This document shows, in pieces, positions 46,961 to 56,215 of a stretch of 57,197 nt of DNA. This DNA is from a virus, in the IMG/VR virus record IMGVR_UViG_3300025759_000110, positions 1 through 57,197 of that record. One strand, given 5' to 3'. A program made the position numbers and the translations under genes. The notes under the pieces were generated by a model. It was not told the DNA's origin and did not search any database. It saw only the letters and a list, made by a program, of their open reading frames with translations. Position 1 is the first letter of the stretch, and each line of letters begins with the position of its first letter.

Positions 46961-49900
46961 TTATGCACTTTCCAGTGCGGCTAAACGAGCTTCCAACTCA
47001 TCGTTTTTAGCGGATAGCTCTTGAATTGCTTTAATCATGTGCCAAGTAAGTTCGTCTTCTTGAACAGTGTGAATACCTCTGTCGTCTGTTCCGACTGCAC
47101 TTGGTATAACCTGTGCTAACTCTTGAGCTATACAGCCAACCTGAATTCCAGATTTATTTACAGCTATTTGTGTTTTATCATAATCCTGTAGGTCAGGGTC
47201 TGTTATTTCATCAGCCGTTCTATACTCAAAGTTTCTAACCCTGATCTGATTTATTTCGGATAGACCAACAGTGCTGTCCGTGATGTTTTTCTTTATGCGC
47301 TCATCAGAAGTAGTATTCCAAGACGATGTATTGCCTGTGTTATAAACACCTCCACTGCCCACTACTCTAAAAGAGCTATTAGCTGCAAAAGTGCCTACTC
47401 CTGCGCCTAAAGCCACTGCTCCAACACGACTTGTATTGTCTGTGTCAGCATCTTGACCAACACAGACGTTACTGTTTCCACTTATACACAAATCTCCTGC
47501 TTGATACCCTAAGAATGTATTGTAATACCCTTCTACAATAGAAGAACCAGCAGCGTACCCCACAGCCGTGTTGTTCATGTTATTTACAGTTGAACCCGGA
47601 GCATTTTGGCTTTGTAATGCGTAGTTACCAATGGCAACATTGCGACTGCCAACGTCCTCTGCCACCAGAGCATTTCTGCCAATAGCAACATTTAACTCAC
47701 CTAAAGTCATTGACTGCATGGCTTGGAAGCCAACGGCAGTGTTGTCGCTGGCGGTGGTGTTGTTAGTGAGGGCGTTAGAACCAACGGCAACATTGTTATT
47801 ACCTGTTGTGTTGTCATAAAGTGCTACATCACCAATGGCAGTATTGTTTGATGCAGTACTATTAGAGTGTAAAGCATAGTCACCAAATGCTGCGTTATAC
47901 TGACCAGTAGTATTAGAATAAAGGGATTGATACCCAACCGCTGTGTTGGCATTGGCGGTGGTGTTGTTTTGCAAAGCATCACCACCAAGGGCTACGTTAT
48001 AGCTGCCCGTAGTATTATCAAACAAAGACAAAGCACCAACAGCCACGTTATCCGCACCTGATGTGACAACATACATTGCGGCATTACCAACGGCTACGTT
48101 TTCTCCACCTGTTACACCTGCACTATTGCCGCCAAGTGCCAAACGACCAACAGCAACTCCAGATGGGCCTGTTGTTACTCCGTAACCAGCCCTATAGCCA
48201 ACATAAGTTGCTTCTACGTTAGTAGCATTATATCCAGCTTGATAGCCTAAAGCCGTGTTTTCACTTGATGTTCCTATCGTATAAAGTGACTGATACCCAA
48301 CAGCCGTGTTGTAGCTGGCGGTGGTGTTGGAGAATAGTGAACTTTCCCCTACAGCCGTATTATAAGACCCTGTGGAGCCTGTTCTGTAGGCATTTGTACC
48401 GATAGCAACGTTCTGAGTACCAGTAGTATTTCCATGCGCAGCATCTCTACCTACTGCAACGATGTTAGTACCTGAAGTATTACTGTAAGCAGCCTCATAA
48501 CCAACGGCGGTGTTAGTTATTCCATTAGAATTATAAAGAGAACGATAACCTACGGCAGTGCTTAAACCCGCAGTAGTAGCGGAAGCTAAGGCTTGATGCC
48601 CCAATGCTGTATTATATGACGATGTGGTCATAGCAGCAGCAGCATCACGGCCCACTGCTACATTGTAGCCTGCGGTAGTAGTTAATCTCAACGCTGCTAA
48701 ACCAATGGCTACGTTATTTGTGCCTGTAGTATTTGTATAAAGCGCCTGATACCCCACAGCCGTATTGTCGCTGGCGGTGGTGTTACTATATCCCGCCTGA
48801 TAACCCACTGCCGTGTTGTTGCTGGCGGTGGTGTTGGAGAGTAATGCACGGTATCCTAAAGCAGTATTATAACTACCCGTAGTATTAATTCCTAATGAAC
48901 CACTACCAAACGCAGAGTTAAACCCACCTGTCGTATTTGCGGCCATAACCTGATAACCTAGGGCCGCATTGTCCCTACCGCTGGTATTTGCAGCTAAACC
49001 ACTATGTCCGACTACGGTATTTTGTCCTACTCCTGATGCAGACCCACCCATTGTGTTACCGCCAATAGCAATACTTGGCCCAGAAAGTGCAGTTGTTATA
49101 CCTAGTCCCGCTTGATAACCAATTGCAATAGTGCTTGATGCAGTTGTAACATTTTGACCTGCTTGTCTGCCAATAAATGTATTCTGCGCCCCAGTAGTAT
49201 TACTATACCCCGCCCTAAAACCAACAGCGGTGTTATTACCTGCAGTAGTGTTTGAATAAAGACTTTCCATACCCAAAGCTACGTTGTAACTGCCTGTAGA
49301 GTTTGTGTAGAAAGCAAGGCCACCAAGTGCTAAGTTTTGTTCTCCAGTGGTATTACTAAATGCAGCCTGTCGGCCCATAGCCGTGTTGTAGTTTGCGGTG
49401 GTGTTTGCATACAACGACTGATAACCCACTGCCGTGTTGTAGTTGGCGGTGGTGTTAGAACGTAGTGCATCTCGACCCAAGCCTACATTGTATATACCTG
49501 TCGTATTGCTTAATAGAGAACTCACACCAACCGCAGTGTTTTCTCCACCAGTGGTATTTGAGTATAGCGCATTATAGCCATACGCCGTGTTATAATTCCC
49601 AGTCGTACTTGAGAACATAGAAACGTAACCTGCGGAAGTATTGCCGTTGCCTGTAGTATTACTATAACCAGCCTGATACCCAACCGCAGTGTTGTTGCTG
49701 GCGGTGGTGTTGGAGTAGAGGGCACTATCACCTAATGCTGTGTTGTAGTTTCCTGTTGTATTAAGCAGCAACGCCACATATCCGACGCCGGTATTTGAAA
49801 CACCTGTCGTGGTTTGTTGCACTGCATTTGCACCAAAACCTGTGTTTTGAGACCCTGTACTATTGCCATAACCAGTTCTGCGACCAAAATAAGAATTGTT

Positions 49901-51301
49901 TTGCCCTGTACTATTGCCAAAGCCAGCCTGATACCCCACAGCGGTGTTGTTGCTGGCGGTGGTGTTGCTAACTAGCGCATCATGCCCCATCGCAGTGTTG
50001 TATGAACCAGTATTAAAATACAGCGAGTTCATACCTAAGGACGAGTTCGATGTTCCTGTTTGGTTTGTGTACTGTGAGCCGTATCCTACTGCAGTGTTGT
50101 TGGATGCGGTGGTGTTGGAGGTAAGAGCCTGACGGCCTAATGCTGTATTGTATGAGCCTGTGGTGTTTGCGTCTAATGTTGCCGCACCCATTGCAACATT
50201 GTCACCCCCACTTGTATTAAGCGCCATAGAAGATGCACCAACAGCGGTGTTATTTGAGCCTGTGTTTGCTGTTAAAGATGCATCACCTATTGCGACATTA
50301 TAATTGCCGACACTTGCATCATCTAATGCAGCATTACCCAACGCCACATTCTCTATACCAGTAGGATAATTCCCATCCAGCTTGATCGTGCCGCCATCGA
50401 CGCTGACGTTACCAGCTACAGTAAGGCCATCTGATGTAACAGTGCCGTCCACGTTAAGTGATGTATTAAAATCAACTGCGCCCGTAACCGTAAGAGCCGC
50501 TGTATCAATCGTCATTGCGGTAGACGCGTCAATATCAACAGTAGGTGCAACAATTTCAATCTCAGTATCCGCGTCAATGTCCAGTTGCCCATCGGCAGAA
50601 GAGCTGATCTTCAACGCTGTGTCGCGAAACTGAAGCTCATCGGTTGTTGTCATCTGAATAGCATTGCCACCAGATGTATTGCCGTTAGCGAGAACCTCGG
50701 ACAGTTCGTTGTTCGCACCAACCTGTGCGTCAACATAAGCCTTGATCGACTCAGATGTCGCAATGTTCGTCGCCGCAGCCGTCGCCATTGTATCGTCGTC
50801 GATAATCTCAGTGACCGAAACAGAACCCAAACGCAGGCTGTCAAAGTACGCATTGTTAAACACGTTCGCCGCTACCGCGCCAGAACCCGCACCGTCAAAG
50901 TAAATAACCGCAGTCGTTCCCGCAGGAAGCTCGTAGTCGTTACTCGCGTTATACGTCCCTTGGAACAGGATAATGCTGCGCGATCCCGCCAGATCGTTGC
51001 GGATGTAAATAATCTTTTCCGCGTCATTCGGCGTCAACTGCACATAGGCCGTCGCACCTAGATCGCCGCCATCGTTAAAGATAACCATGCGGTTACGACC
51101 ATCGGACGCCGCACCGTCGCTAATCGCCAGTGTATTCGGAGAACCAGAAGTCCCTGCGCTCGGCAGGGTAACCGTGACCTGACCGTCAAGAGCCGTATCA
51201 ACCAAGCTCAAGTTTGTGTTCGTTGTATCGCCCCACGTACCGGACTGTTCACCGGTTGCTATAAGTTCGATACCGTTATTCAGTGTATATGTACTGGGCA
51301 T
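46961..51301 (-). CDS. Tail fibre with YadA-head-like repeats and self-cleaving S74 chaperone domain
   Basis: A 1446-residue fibre. Residues 1-315 form the tail-attachment and shaft domain. Residues 318-1292 hold about 57 copies of a ~17-residue repeat (NTAVGYQALYSNTT plus three residues), a beta-solenoid like YadA heads. The C-terminus (about 1330-1446) is an intramolecular chaperone: WNTTSDERIKKNI with the catalytic Ser1332, then VGCIAQELAQVIP and a final coiled coil. The chaperone trimerises the fibre and cuts itself off before Ser1332. It is the main candidate for host recognition. Confidence 0.92.
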   Translation of the reverse strand: MPSTYTLNNGIELIATGEQSGTWGDTTNTNLSLVDTALDGQVTVTLPSAGTSGSPNTLAISDGAASDGRNRMVIFNDGGDLGATAYVQLTPNDAEKIIYIRNDLAGSRSIILFQGTYNASNDYELPAGTTAVIYFDGAGSGAVAANVFNNAYFDSLRLGSVSVTEIIDDDTMATAAATNIATSESIKAYVDAQVGANNELSEVLANGNTSGGNAIQMTTTDELQFRDTALKISSSADGQLDIDADTEIEIVAPTVDIDASTAMTIDTAALTVTGAVDFNTSLNVDGTVTSDGLTVAGNVSVDGGTIKLDGNYPTGIENVALGNAALDDASVGNYNVAIGDASLTANTGSNNTAVGASSMALNTSGGDNVAMGAATLDANTTGSYNTALGRQALTSNTTASNNTAVGYGSQYTNQTGTSNSSLGMNSLYFNTGSYNTAMGHDALVSNTTASNNTAVGYQAGFGNSTGQNNSYFGRRTGYGNSTGSQNTGFGANAVQQTTTGVSNTGVGYVALLLNTTGNYNTALGDSALYSNTTASNNTAVGYQAGYSNTTGNGNTSAGYVSMFSSTTGNYNTAYGYNALYSNTTGGENTAVGVSSLLSNTTGIYNVGLGRDALRSNTTANYNTAVGYQSLYANTTANYNTAMGRQAAFSNTTGEQNLALGGLAFYTNSTGSYNVALGMESLYSNTTAGNNTAVGFRAGYSNTTGAQNTFIGRQAGQNVTTASSTIAIGYQAGLGITTALSGPSIAIGGNTMGGSASGVGQNTVVGHSGLAANTSGRDNAALGYQVMAANTTGGFNSAFGSGSLGINTTGSYNTALGYRALLSNTTASNNTAVGYQAGYSNTTASDNTAVGYQALYTNTTGTNNVAIGLAALRLTTTAGYNVAVGRDAAAAMTTSSYNTALGHQALASATTAGLSTAVGYRSLYNSNGITNTAVGYEAAYSNTSGTNIVAVGRDAAHGNTTGTQNVAIGTNAYRTGSTGSYNTAVGESSLFSNTTASYNTAVGYQSLYTIGTSSENTALGYQAGYNATNVEATYVGYRAGYGVTTGPSGVAVGRLALGGNSAGVTGGENVAVGNAAMYVVTSGADNVAVGALSLFDNTTGSYNVALGGDALQNNTTANANTAVGYQSLYSNTTGQYNAAFGDYALHSNSTASNNTAIGDVALYDNTTGNNNVAVGSNALTNNTTASDNTAVGFQAMQSMTLGELNVAIGRNALVAEDVGSRNVAIGNYALQSQNAPGSTVNNMNNTAVGYAAGSSIVEGYYNTFLGYQAGDLCISGNSNVCVGQDADTDNTSRVGAVALGAGVGTFAANSSFRVVGSGGVYNTGNTSSWNTTSDERIKKNITDSTVGLSEINQIRVRNFEYRTADEITDPDLQDYDKTQIAVNKSGIQVGCIAQELAQVIPSAVGTDDRGIHTVQEDELTWHMIKAIQELSAKNDELEARLAALESA
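47426..50350. repeat. Tandem 51-bp repeats encoding the fibre solenoid
   Basis: About 57 units of 51 bases, with occasional 48- or 60-base units. Blocks around GCTGGCGGTGGTGTTG are nearly identical at DNA level in at least ten places, so units could be gained or lost by recombination. Confidence 0.85.
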
Positions 51302-51312
51302 TTTCTAAAACC

Positions 51313-52710
51313 TTATGCTGCAATCCGCGTCCATGTCGGGTCTTGAGACGGCGTCTCTTCTGAATACCCGGGAGACTGAACTGGCGTCTCCTCACTATAA
51401 CTCGGATTTTGATTTGGAACAATGCTGCCGTATACCAATACTTGGCCCACGGAAGATGTCATTTCGAGGCCGGTGACAGGAACATCTGAACCCGCGGTGA
51501 CAGTTGCAGTTCCAACCTCACCCGTTCCTTCAACACCGGTTACATTTACGCTGGCTCGAACTTCAACAGTAACCGAGCCAACGCCCGCTGTTGCTTCAAG
51601 ACCAGTTGTGGGCGCTGTCGCCCCAGCGGATACTTCAATAAATCCGCCATATACAAAACCTTGGGCCTGCAAGCCCGAAGGTATTTCAACGATAGCGTCG
51701 GCCTCAACAATAACGCCACCCTCTGTTTCGTTGATGATGTCTGTAGAGCCGTTAGTACCGTCAAAGTGCAGAAGTGCCGTTGTGTCGCCGTCTACTGCGT
51801 AATTAACAGTTGGTTCAGTGAAAGACGTGCCCCCATAACGAGCAACGGAAGACAGACGCAGTTCATCAATGTATCCATTGAAATCACCAAAGCCGTTCTT
51901 TCCAATAGCAAAGACGCCATCATCTGGGCGGTTTCCAGTAGAACTTGATGCCTCTAACACCCCATTGATGTAAAGCCTGTGAACACTCCCTTCTCTTTCA
52001 ACAGAGATCATAGTCCAGACGTTCGCGGAAATTCTGGTACTAGATAAAAAGAGTGTTGTTGACCCTGCAACAGTGCCTTGAACCTGATCTCCAATCAAAT
52101 ACACATTAAGCAGAGAGCTTGTACCTGACTGCCACAAGCCTTTGTAGCCTGTAACACTTGTTGGGCGAATCCACATATCTACTGTGAAATCACCAGAACT
52201 TAGGTCAATGTTATCGTCAGACGTTACAAAATCATCTGTACCATCAAGCAGTAGTGAAGCTGAACCAAATTTGGCTTGGGCTGTTGAAAGCTGCGCAGTG
52301 CCATCCGCCGTAAAGGCAGAACCACCGGTTGGAGTTAGGGCCTCCGCGGAAACGCCAGTAACACTAACGTTTGCGTCACCTTCCATCGTGACGGTTCCGA
52401 CTGCGCCCGTAGCTTCTAGTCCCGTTACACTTACATCTGCATTAGCCTGAACTGCGACTGAACCAACGTTGCCCGTTGCTTCCAGCCCCGTGACAGGGAT
52501 GTTTGCTTCCCCGCTTACGGTTACAGTTCCAACCGCGCCAGTGGCCTCTAATCCGGACGGACTTACATTTGCGTCTGCCGTTACCGTGACCGCGCCCACC
52601 GCGCCTGTAGCTTCTACGCCGTCTACCGATACCTTTAGTATCGGTGTGCCAAAGGAACCGTCACTCCAAGTGGAACGACCCCACCCTTCATATAGAGTTG
52701 ACGATGCCAC
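51313..52710 (-). CDS. LamG-domain virion protein with flanking 22-residue repeats
   Basis: A 465-residue protein. Residues about 25-120 hold four to five repeats of VSVTGLEATGAVGTVTV plus five residues. A concanavalin-like LamG domain follows (about 130-320: KFGSASLLLDGTDDFVTSDD, FTVDMWIRP, YINGVLEASSSTGNR, FNGYIDELRLSSVARY). Three more repeats come after it. The end carries two copies of YSEETPxQxP. LamG domains bind glycans, so a host-surface adhesin is likely. The domain sits inside the repeat array. Confidence 0.85.
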   Translation of the reverse strand: MASSTLYEGWGRSTWSDGSFGTPILKVSVDGVEATGAVGAVTVTADANVSPSGLEATGAVGTVTVSGEANIPVTGLEATGNVGSVAVQANADVSVTGLEATGAVGTVTMEGDANVSVTGVSAEALTPTGGSAFTADGTAQLSTAQAKFGSASLLLDGTDDFVTSDDNIDLSSGDFTVDMWIRPTSVTGYKGLWQSGTSSLLNVYLIGDQVQGTVAGSTTLFLSSTRISANVWTMISVEREGSVHRLYINGVLEASSSTGNRPDDGVFAIGKNGFGDFNGYIDELRLSSVARYGGTSFTEPTVNYAVDGDTTALLHFDGTNGSTDIINETEGGVIVEADAIVEIPSGLQAQGFVYGGFIEVSAGATAPTTGLEATAGVGSVTVEVRASVNVTGVEGTGEVGTATVTAGSDVPVTGLEMTSSVGQVLVYGSIVPNQNPSYSEETPVQSPGYSEETPSQDPTWTRIAA

Positions 52711-52720
52711 GGCCTTATCC

Positions 52721-53149
52721 TTACGCTATCCGGATAATTGCGTTTGACGCGTCTGCCGTTGGAAAGATGATTGTAAAATCACCGGCGGTAGATGTCTTAT
52801 CCGATCCAAAGTCCAAAACAACAACCGCACGGTTGCCATTTGTAGAGTTATAAATCAATGCACCCCGCGCTGTGATCGTCGCCGTTGAAAACGTAAAATC
52901 AGCAAAATCACAAAACGCTGTTGTTCCAGACGTAGTCGGATCAATATTTGTCAACGTGCCGCCGCCCGCAGTATATCCTGTGCCGCTAATCTCGCCGGTA
53001 GTTGTGTATACCGTCGTAGAGGCATCAAGCGTTGCGGTGTTGTCGTACAACGCAATTTTGTAGGCATTTGCGCCTACATTAAAGTCGTGCAAACCTTCCA
53101 AGACTTCTTGCTTAAAAGACGTACACATGTAGTTTCCGGTAAAAGCCAT
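52721..53149 (-). CDS. Small beta-structured virion protein
   Basis: A 142-residue protein beginning MAFTGNYMCTSFKQEVLEGL; the helix and following beta region (FNVGANAYKIALYDNTATLD) match a common short phage structural protein located near fibre genes. AAAGGAG precedes the ATG. It may form part of the collar or fibre base. The exact role is unknown. Confidence 0.75.
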   Translation of the reverse strand: MAFTGNYMCTSFKQEVLEGLHDFNVGANAYKIALYDNTATLDASTTVYTTTGEISGTGYTAGGGTLTNIDPTTSGTTAFCDFADFTFSTATITARGALIYNSTNGNRAVVVLDFGSDKTSTAGDFTIIFPTADASNAIIRIA

Positions 53150-53175
53150 GTATCTTCTCCTTTTCTAAGCCTAAC

Positions 53176-53826
53176 TTACTGTTTCGGCCTAATTACCTTT
53201 CCAGTTCTGTACTCGTCGGTAACCTCTTTAGATTCGCCGAACATCTTCAGTCCAGTGATCGCTTCCGCAAAACGCTTCTCATATTGCGCCATTACGTCCT
53301 GCTCACCCTTCATATAGATATACGCTTCAATCAACGAACCGTATAACAACGCTAACTCTGCATTTTCACTCAACCAAGTGGTGCCAGAACCCGATCCAGC
53401 GGTCAAACTAGCTGGTCTATAGAAATAATGCAGCTCTACAGCGTAACTTGAGTCCGGTGTCGGCCCCAAAACGAAGTTATCAATGTCAAAAACCGCGTAA
53501 TAACGCGGATTCCCCGTCGTGGTGGCGTCTGGATTGAAAGATTGGACGAAATCTACGTCTTTAAAATCCAAAAACACGTGATCGCTGTCCGAATTAACAA
53601 AAGAAAGCGAATATGGAGCCAAAAAGTCGCTCGGACAAGCCAAATACTTGTTAGAAGACGTCATATTGCCACTAACATTCTTCCGAAACAGGCTTAATTG
53701 CACATTTTTAAGAATGCGCTCCTCCGCCTGACGGATAAACAACGGCAAATTGTTCACAAAAGACGTTTCGTCGTTCTCTGTGTAGTCCTGAATGGCCTGT
53801 TTTAGTTCATCGTATGTAAAGCTCAT
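53176..53826 (-). CDS. Tail adaptor protein, gp11-like
   Basis: A 216-residue protein (YDELKQAIQDYTENDETSFV, LPLFIRQAEERILKNVQLS, YLACPSDFLAPYSLSF, VELHYFYRPASL). This is the helical-bundle plus beta-domain layout of T7 gp11/P22-type adaptor proteins linking the portal to the tail nozzle. It overlaps the 101-residue gene by 4 bases. Assignment is from pattern and gene order. Confidence 0.78.
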   Translation of the reverse strand: MSFTYDELKQAIQDYTENDETSFVNNLPLFIRQAEERILKNVQLSLFRKNVSGNMTSSNKYLACPSDFLAPYSLSFVNSDSDHVFLDFKDVDFVQSFNPDATTTGNPRYYAVFDIDNFVLGPTPDSSYAVELHYFYRPASLTAGSGSGTTWLSENAELALLYGSLIEAYIYMKGEQDVMAQYEKRFAEAITGLKMFGESKEVTDEYRTGKVIRPKQ

Positions 53827-54128
53827 GACGTACTCACCGTAACTTGCCCAACTTTACCAAATGCCTGCGGCGGAAGAAGGTTTGGTGCCTCTACAAGAGG
53901 AATACCAACAAATACATCCAGCGGCTCAATACGGTCAGGTCTTGCATTCTCAAGAGCCTGCGGGTCTACAACCTTGCGAAACGGCCCAAGCTGCGGGTGT
54001 TTTGGCTCATACTCGTCGGGACCCACAAGCAAACCATTCCACTCGCGCTTCATCACCTTATATGGATAACGAAACCCAGAGCGGTCAGATATTGCCCACG
54101 AATCTTTTCCCGAAGCAAACTTAGCCAT
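53823..54128 (-). CDS. Small neck-module protein
   Basis: A 101-residue protein with a W-x-I-S-D-R-S-G-F-R-Y-P motif (SWAISDRSGFRYPYKVMKRE) and WNGLLVGPDEYEPKHPQLGP, recurrent in neck operons of podoviruses. It ends in VGQVTVSTS, related to the C-terminus of the 98-residue tail protein. Probably a head-tail joining accessory. Confidence 0.72.
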   Translation of the reverse strand: MAKFASGKDSWAISDRSGFRYPYKVMKREWNGLLVGPDEYEPKHPQLGPFRKVVDPQALENARPDRIEPLDVFVGIPLVEAPNLLPPQAFGKVGQVTVSTS

Positions 54129-54797
54129 CTACCCCGTCCTATAATATTCGTATTTCGGAACAACGTTGAACGACGACCGATCACGGTCTTCCGTTGCAGC
54201 GCGTTCGAACTCTTCTTCGTATACAGCTTTGAGCATTTGCACACGATTAGGTGCCCGCTTCAAAGCAATGTAGTAAGCCAAGCCTGCCGCCAGACAGGGA
54301 TAGAACCGAAACGGCATATCCATCGTGTCTGTGTAAACATCCGCGTCATCCATGCGGGTCAACGCGTCGTAAATCACAACATCGGTGGTGTTTTCAGGCG
54401 TAGGCCATATTTTTAGGTTTGGAGTGAGCTGACGATCCAAGAAAAACTGGTTTGGTCGGCCCTGCGTGGTTTTTGTAGGAATTGTAAGGTATTCGTCCCG
54501 GCTCAAACGCTCTAACGAATAGTCTGTACCGTCACGACGCACAATAACCGACAGAACGTCGATTACGTCTGTACCCAGATCGTATTCGCCGTCACCAATC
54601 GCTAGTGTGACTGTGCGTTGTTTGATTGTCCATTGGTTCAAGCCACGGTTAGCCCAATCTGCAAGCAACAGATTAAGCGAACGCTTTGCCGTCTTTAGGT
54701 CGTAACCAGTACGAACCTCAAGACCACAACGCTCGAACGCTTCTTCGACGTACTCAGCGACGTCTAGCTCAAAATCTGTGCTTCCTGATGTAGCCAT
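54129..54797 (-). CDS. Head-tail adaptor, P22 gp4-like
   Basis: A 222-residue protein (VAEYVEEAFERCGLEVRTGYDLKT at start, LNLLLADWANRGLNQWTI, YDLGTDVIDVLSVIVRRDG, FRFYPCLAAGLAYYIALKRA). The pattern is that of gp4-like head completion proteins that attach to the portal after packaging. It precedes the 101-residue gene by one base. Assignment is good. Confidence 0.82.
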   Translation of the reverse strand: MATSGSTDFELDVAEYVEEAFERCGLEVRTGYDLKTAKRSLNLLLADWANRGLNQWTIKQRTVTLAIGDGEYDLGTDVIDVLSVIVRRDGTDYSLERLSRDEYLTIPTKTTQGRPNQFFLDRQLTPNLKIWPTPENTTDVVIYDALTRMDDADVYTDTMDMPFRFYPCLAAGLAYYIALKRAPNRVQMLKAVYEEEFERAATEDRDRSSFNVVPKYEYYRTG

Positions 54798-54798
54798 C

Positions 54799-54921
54799 TT
54801 ACTTCTTCACCATGCCGCCTTTGCGCATCTTTTTAACCATGCCACCACCGCGCATTTTCTTTACCATACCGCCGCCACGCATCTTTTTGACAGGCGCTTT
54901 CTTACGTGGTTTCATTGCCAT
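54799..54921 (-). CDS. Basic peptide with three KKMRGGGMV repeats
   Basis: A 40-residue protein: MAMKPRKKAP followed by three tandem copies of VKKMRGGGMV with small changes. GGAG lies 7 bases before the ATG and it overlaps the upstream gene by 20 bases. It is extremely Lys/Met/Gly-rich and should bind nucleic acid or a negatively charged capsid surface. No family is known to me beyond similar short phage peptides. Confidence 0.65.
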   Translation of the reverse strand: MAMKPRKKAPVKKMRGGGMVKKMRGGGMVKKMRKGGMVKK

Positions 54922-55495
54922 CTTTCAATCTCCTATATAGGCGTTCCCGCTTTTCATAGATTTCACGGGCGTTATACTGGCTATTATACGTGTCATAATA
55001 GCCTTTTTTATCCAGCTTGTCTGCCGCTTCTTGCAATTTCGACAAACGCTGCACAAAAATCATGGCATATTCAGCATCCACATGAGGCTCGAAGTCAATA
55101 TCCTCTACAAACTCGCTTTCCTCGTCATGCGGGTGAAAACCCATAACCCAGATGTCTTTGTCAATAAACATACCGTCTGCAATGACGTCATTCATCTCGT
55201 CTAGGTAGGTGTGAAATACTTCAGGGTCTTCGTAGAATTTAAAATCGACGATAATGGCTAAATCAAAGTTATCGTCAAACATAGAGACAGTGTTGTACAA
55301 ACACTGCTTGTTGCTTTCATACTTAAACATGACTGCAACACGATCATCAGCCCAAGCCTGTTGCGCATAAGGACACGGCGGCAAATTATTAAAGTGCGGG
55401 CTGGCTTTAGACAAAACTTCTGACGACCAGTCGATCAATTCCCGATGGACTGCTTTTTCTACTTCGAGGGAGGGCGTCAAAAAAGCTAAGTTCAT
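54902..55495 (-). CDS. Conserved phage protein of unknown function
   Basis: A 197-residue protein starting at the ATG at 55495, which overlaps the upstream stop. It has PHFNNLPPCPYAQQAWADDR, DLAIIVDFKFYEDPEVFHTY and a C-terminal coiled coil. The L-x-P-C-P-[FY]-A motif resembles DUF1415-type proteins, whose function is unknown. It stands out as an acidic, enzyme-like protein among basic and structural ones. Confidence 0.7.
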   Translation of the reverse strand: MNLAFLTPSLEVEKAVHRELIDWSSEVLSKASPHFNNLPPCPYAQQAWADDRVAVMFKYESNKQCLYNTVSMFDDNFDLAIIVDFKFYEDPEVFHTYLDEMNDVIADGMFIDKDIWVMGFHPHDEESEFVEDIDFEPHVDAEYAMIFVQRLSKLQEAADKLDKKGYYDTYNSQYNAREIYEKRERLYRRLKDGNETT

Positions 55496-55875
55496 GCCTG
55501 CGTTACCGAACCTTTCGTTCTCTTGCGCCGACCGTTCATCACGGCCCCGCAACCCCTAGCAACCGCAGTACCCGCCTGCGATTTACCACGAAAAGGACGT
55601 TTAGGCTTCGTTTCAGTAACCGCGCCACCCAGCGCCATACCTTTTACTTTTGCCTTTTTAGTATTCGATACAACCTGCTTGCCTTTAGAGCCTTCTCGCT
55701 TCTTTTTACGAGCCGTAGAAGCCCGCTCAGACTGCGTAAGACTTTCAGCTTTGCTGCGAGGTAGGCAGCGGTCAGGGTTCTTTTTATTCTTAGAAGTACC
55801 GCATTTACCTTTGATTTTACCATCAGTTCCAATTCTTACCCAGTCTTGGTCCCGCCATTTCTTCAGCTCACCCAC
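55492..55875 (-). CDS. Basic protein with conserved KWRDQDWVRIGTDGK domain
   Basis: A 127-residue protein starting at GTG 55875 (AAGGGG 8 bases upstream). The N-terminus is a short conserved domain (KWRDQDWVRIGTDGKIKGKC, NPDRCLPRSKAESLTQSERA) that I know from many phages; its role is unclear. The rest is Lys/Arg/Gly-rich and disordered. Two Cys in the domain could bind zinc. DNA binding is plausible. Confidence 0.75.
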   Translation of the reverse strand: MGELKKWRDQDWVRIGTDGKIKGKCGTSKNKKNPDRCLPRSKAESLTQSERASTARKKKREGSKGKQVVSNTKKAKVKGMALGGAVTETKPKRPFRGKSQAGTAVARGCGAVMNGRRKRTKGSVTQA

Positions 55876-56056
55876 TTTTCTTCCCCTTCGCTTTTTTGGC
55901 GTAATTGGGGTCTTTACAATACTTCGACGCAGCCATGTTTGCATAAGCCGAAGGGTAAGTGTCGAATGTGCGCTCCGCCCAAGCCTTGCCTGCGGGACAT
56001 ATTTTGCTGCCCTTACTTTTAGACGAGGACTTCTTGGACTTGCGCGAATAGGCCAT
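55868..56056 (-). CDS. Small conserved basic protein
   Basis: A 62-residue protein starting at the ATG at 56056 (TGATG overlap with the upstream stop). A Lys/Ser-rich leader precedes KICPAGKAWAERTFDTYPSA and YANMAASKYCKDPNY, a short domain common in phages and plankton genomes (DUF5872-like), with two Cys. Function unknown; probably nucleic-acid binding. Confidence 0.72.
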   Translation of the reverse strand: MAYSRKSKKSSSKSKGSKICPAGKAWAERTFDTYPSAYANMAASKYCKDPNYAKKAKGKKSG

Positions 56057-56214
56057 CAGAAAAACCTTTCTGCCAAAGCGGAAGCTATGATTAAAGCGGC
56101 AATTCCCCAAAGACGGATATCCAGCTTGTCTAGCTGCGCATCAATCTTTGCGTAACGACGGTTGCACTCTTCTTCGTGCTTTTCGAGGAGTTTTAATACT
56201 TCTTCTACCTTCAT
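56056..56214 (-). CDS. Small tail-anchored membrane protein
   Basis: A 52-residue protein starting at the ATG at 56214, one base after the preceding stop. A charged coiled coil (VEEVLKLLEKHEEECNRRYA) is followed by a C-terminal membrane helix (LWGIAALIIASALAERFF). The topology recalls small accessory holins or membrane adaptors. No family is recognised. Confidence 0.6.
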   Translation of the reverse strand: MKVEEVLKLLEKHEEECNRRYAKIDAQLDKLDIRLWGIAALIIASALAERFF

Positions 56215-56215
56215 C

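Noticed and set aside
47426-50350. Possible CRISPR or intergenic tandem repeat
   Set aside because: The repeats keep one open reading frame with 17-residue periodicity and no spacers; they encode the fibre solenoid.
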